Assembly (NCBI GenBank): GCA_016840965.1
Contig: JAEORI010000145.1
Location: 1-7,564 of the forward strand
Reading direction: 5' to 3'
Source: Candidatus Thorarchaeota archaeon
Lineage (GTDB): Archaea; Asgardarchaeota; Thorarchaeia; Thorarchaeales; Thorarchaeaceae
DNA: 7,564 nt
In this document: positions 6,454-7,564 of the stretch, one piece after another
Layout: each line of letters begins with the position of its first letter
Numbering within the stretch: position 1 is the first letter of the stretch
Program-made: the position numbers and the translations under genes
The notes under the pieces: generated by a model
Databases searched by the model: none
What the model was told of the DNA's origin: nothing
Seen by the model: the letters and a program-made list of their open reading frames with translations, nothing else

Positions 6454-7564
6454 TCATGCTTCTTGATAGCTCCTTATTCTCTGCTCGATATCTACCTGCA
6501 TCGAAGCATAGTTATTTAGTGCCCAAGGCAACTTTTCTTGATTCTTGACTTGTCTGTAGATTTCGATTGCTTCTTGAACAAGTGATAGCCCCTCCTCTCT
6601 TCTATTTAGAAGATTGCCAAGATTATACCCAAACAAAGCTAGTGTATTTGCTAGATTCTCAAGATTCTCTTCTAAACCTGTTTCTGCCAATTGCCTTTGA
6701 ATCTCAGCTGCACGAATAAAATATTCTTCGCCCTCATTGTATCTAGCAGTCCTAAACAGGACATCTCCCAAGACTTCGAAGTAAATACCGAGACTGACAG
6801 CATTATTTGCATCATCGTCCTTGGTTATTTCTTCAATGACTCTAACTGCATCTCTAATCGCTGATTCAGCCTCAGCATATCTGGCTTCAACATACAAAGC
6901 CCAACCTAACATACCTTGATGCTCTGCCTTACCTCTCACTGTCCCAAATGATAGGTTCCTCAGGATTTCAAGAGCATCTTTGGCGGAATCTCTCCGAATG
7001 AGCCTAAAGATGATGTTCTTTGCTCTCTGGATTGCTTCCTCCTCAGAATATAGAGCCTGAACGGATAAACCCATTCCAAGGAGGGATGGATCATGTTCTT
7101 CTTCTGATTCCCTTGTAAGTAGACTGGAAACCTCGTCACCTAAGAGGGTTAATTGCTTTCCTAGTTCAGTTCTAACCAGCTCTTCAGCAAGATCGTGTAA
7201 AACGAATGTATTATCACTACGTATTACAACAAAGCTTAGTCTTCTCAGACGGTCCCAACTGTCAGGAGTCATTTCTGGAGCAATGATTCGCATGATTCGC
7301 TCATTGAAATACGGGACTATACCTGCTCGATTGATTAGATTGTGTAATCCCTTCGCTTCGCTGAATAATCTTCTCCATACTTTCAATCTAACCTCAGCAA
7401 GGGTATCTGCCCGTAAATCTTCAATTTCTGATATAGATAAATCACTAGTGTTGATCGTGTCGCAAATTGCATCACTCACAAACGGATTTCCACCGCTGAC
7501 ACTCACAATCTTCTCTTGCAGTTTCTGGTCTGTGACATTCTGGAGTTCGAGCATCTCGTAGCAG
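6454..7564 (-). CDS. STAND-type NTPase with TPR repeats, partial, ending at a premature TGA
   Basis: The frame is open to the right edge, so the real start and most of the NTPase domain lie outside. ATG 7554 is only the first Met in view; three further codons upstream are open. Counting from that Met, residues 11-30 (KLQEKIVSVSGGNPFVSDAI) resemble the end of a STAND/AAA ATPase module, where a GGNP motif is common. Residues 45-130 look like the winged-helix region, ending in RLSFVVIRSDNTFVLHDLAEELVR; the LHDL pattern is typical of STAND proteins. TPR-like units begin near 200, with helix positions at 229, 275, 322 and 359. Such proteins act as ATP-driven switches in transcription control, signalling or anti-phage defence; which applies here cannot be told. 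The frame ends at TGA 6454-6456 in the middle of a repeat helix, directly after SYQEA, which is not a natural domain end. Confidence 0.75.
   Translation of the reverse strand, partial: CYEMLELQNVTDQKLQEKIVSVSGGNPFVSDAICDTINTSDLSISEIEDLRADTLAEVRLKVWRRLFSEAKGLHNLINRAGIVPYFNERIMRIIAPEMTPDSWDRLRRLSFVVIRSDNTFVLHDLAEELVRTELGKQLTLLGDEVSSLLTRESEEEHDPSLLGMGLSVQALYSEEEAIQRAKNIIFRLIRRDSAKDALEILRNLSFGTVRGKAEHQGMLGWALYVEARYAEAESAIRDAVRVIEEITKDDDANNAVSLGIYFEVLGDVLFRTARYNEGEEYFIRAAEIQRQLAETGLEENLENLANTLALFGYNLGNLLNRREEGLSLVQEAIEIYRQVKNQEKLPWALNNYASMQVDIEQRIRSYQEA

Larger units (their letters stand above)
4978..7564 (-). pseudogene. STAND/TPR gene interrupted by one in-frame TGA (whole locus)
   Basis: The two open pieces on this strand share one reading frame and are separated by a single TGA at 6454-6456. 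The 22 codons after it translate to ELQRKLCTHDP followed by NNAHFKAVLAA, which completes the repeat broken by the stop. The distance between equivalent helix positions across the stop is 48 residues, inside the 46-49 range seen elsewhere, so no bases appear lost. Equivalent positions in other units hold Ile, Leu, Val or Arg, and one unit (LKEARNIW) has Arg exactly there, so CGA to TGA is the simplest change. Possible explanations are a recent nonsense mutation, a base-calling or assembly error, or tolerated readthrough. Confidence 0.62.

Noticed and set aside
6454..6456. TGA read as selenocysteine
   Set aside because: The site is an ordinary TPR helix position where other units have Ile, Leu, Val or Arg. 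No redox motif surrounds it, and I see no SECIS-like hairpin in the short spacer after the gene.
7283..7561. 92-residue plus-strand frame at the right edge
   Set aside because: It is antisense to the winged-helix and NTPase part of the STAND frame, which has clear family motifs.
1..7564. CRISPR arrays, insertion sequences, tRNA or rRNA genes
   Set aside because: No spaced direct repeats, terminal inverted repeats, transposase-like frames, cloverleaf or rRNA-like sequence were seen.

Overview
The window looks like archaeal chromosome of moderate to low GC, most likely from an Asgard-type lineage close to Thorarchaeota. That placement is inference from the architecture of the solute-binding protein, a double PRC-barrel protein, one gene that looks leaderless with a TATA-like box about 25 nt before its ATG, and other genes with GGAGGT or GAGGTG ribosome binding sites before ATG, GTG or TTG starts. 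No rRNA, tRNA, CRISPR array or insertion sequence was seen. UGA is an ordinary stop here, since it ends at least two intact genes.

Layout. Left edge to 1263 (minus): a secreted, probably lipid-anchored solute-binding protein of the oligopeptide ABC transporter type (SBP family 5), starting at TTG with a strong SD and cut by the window edge. Its domain order is unusual: the part that normally closes the fold comes first, and the part that normally opens it follows. 1264-1519: divergent intergenic region. 1520-2476 (plus): CorA-family divalent cation transporter. 2549-3514 (plus): 6-phosphofructokinase of the PfkA family with ATP-type residues. 3554-4036 (plus): DinB-fold putative metalloenzyme with a complete His triad, 39 nt behind pfk and possibly co-transcribed with it. 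4191-4847 (plus): protein with two PRC-barrel domains. 4848-4977: short convergent spacer.

4978 to the right edge (minus): one long reading frame for the C-terminal part of a STAND-type NTPase (sensor-like GGNPF, winged-helix region with LHDL) followed by at least twelve TPR-like units with a period of about 46 residues. This frame carries a single in-frame TGA at 6454-6456. The repeat register runs straight through it, and the 491 codons beyond it are open and still TPR-like. A recent nonsense mutation or a base error is the simplest reading. The two open pieces (6454-7564 and 4978-6387) should not be read as two independent genes without further evidence.

The genes do not form one obvious pathway. 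The plus-strand block is housekeeping (cation transport, glycolysis, a small putative metalloenzyme, a PRC-barrel protein), flanked by a peptide-uptake type binding protein and by a large signalling or defence-type STAND/TPR protein. The most notable points are the interrupted STAND/TPR frame, the permuted solute-binding protein, and a bacterial-style ATP-type PfkA in an apparently archaeal context with a likely leaderless promoter.
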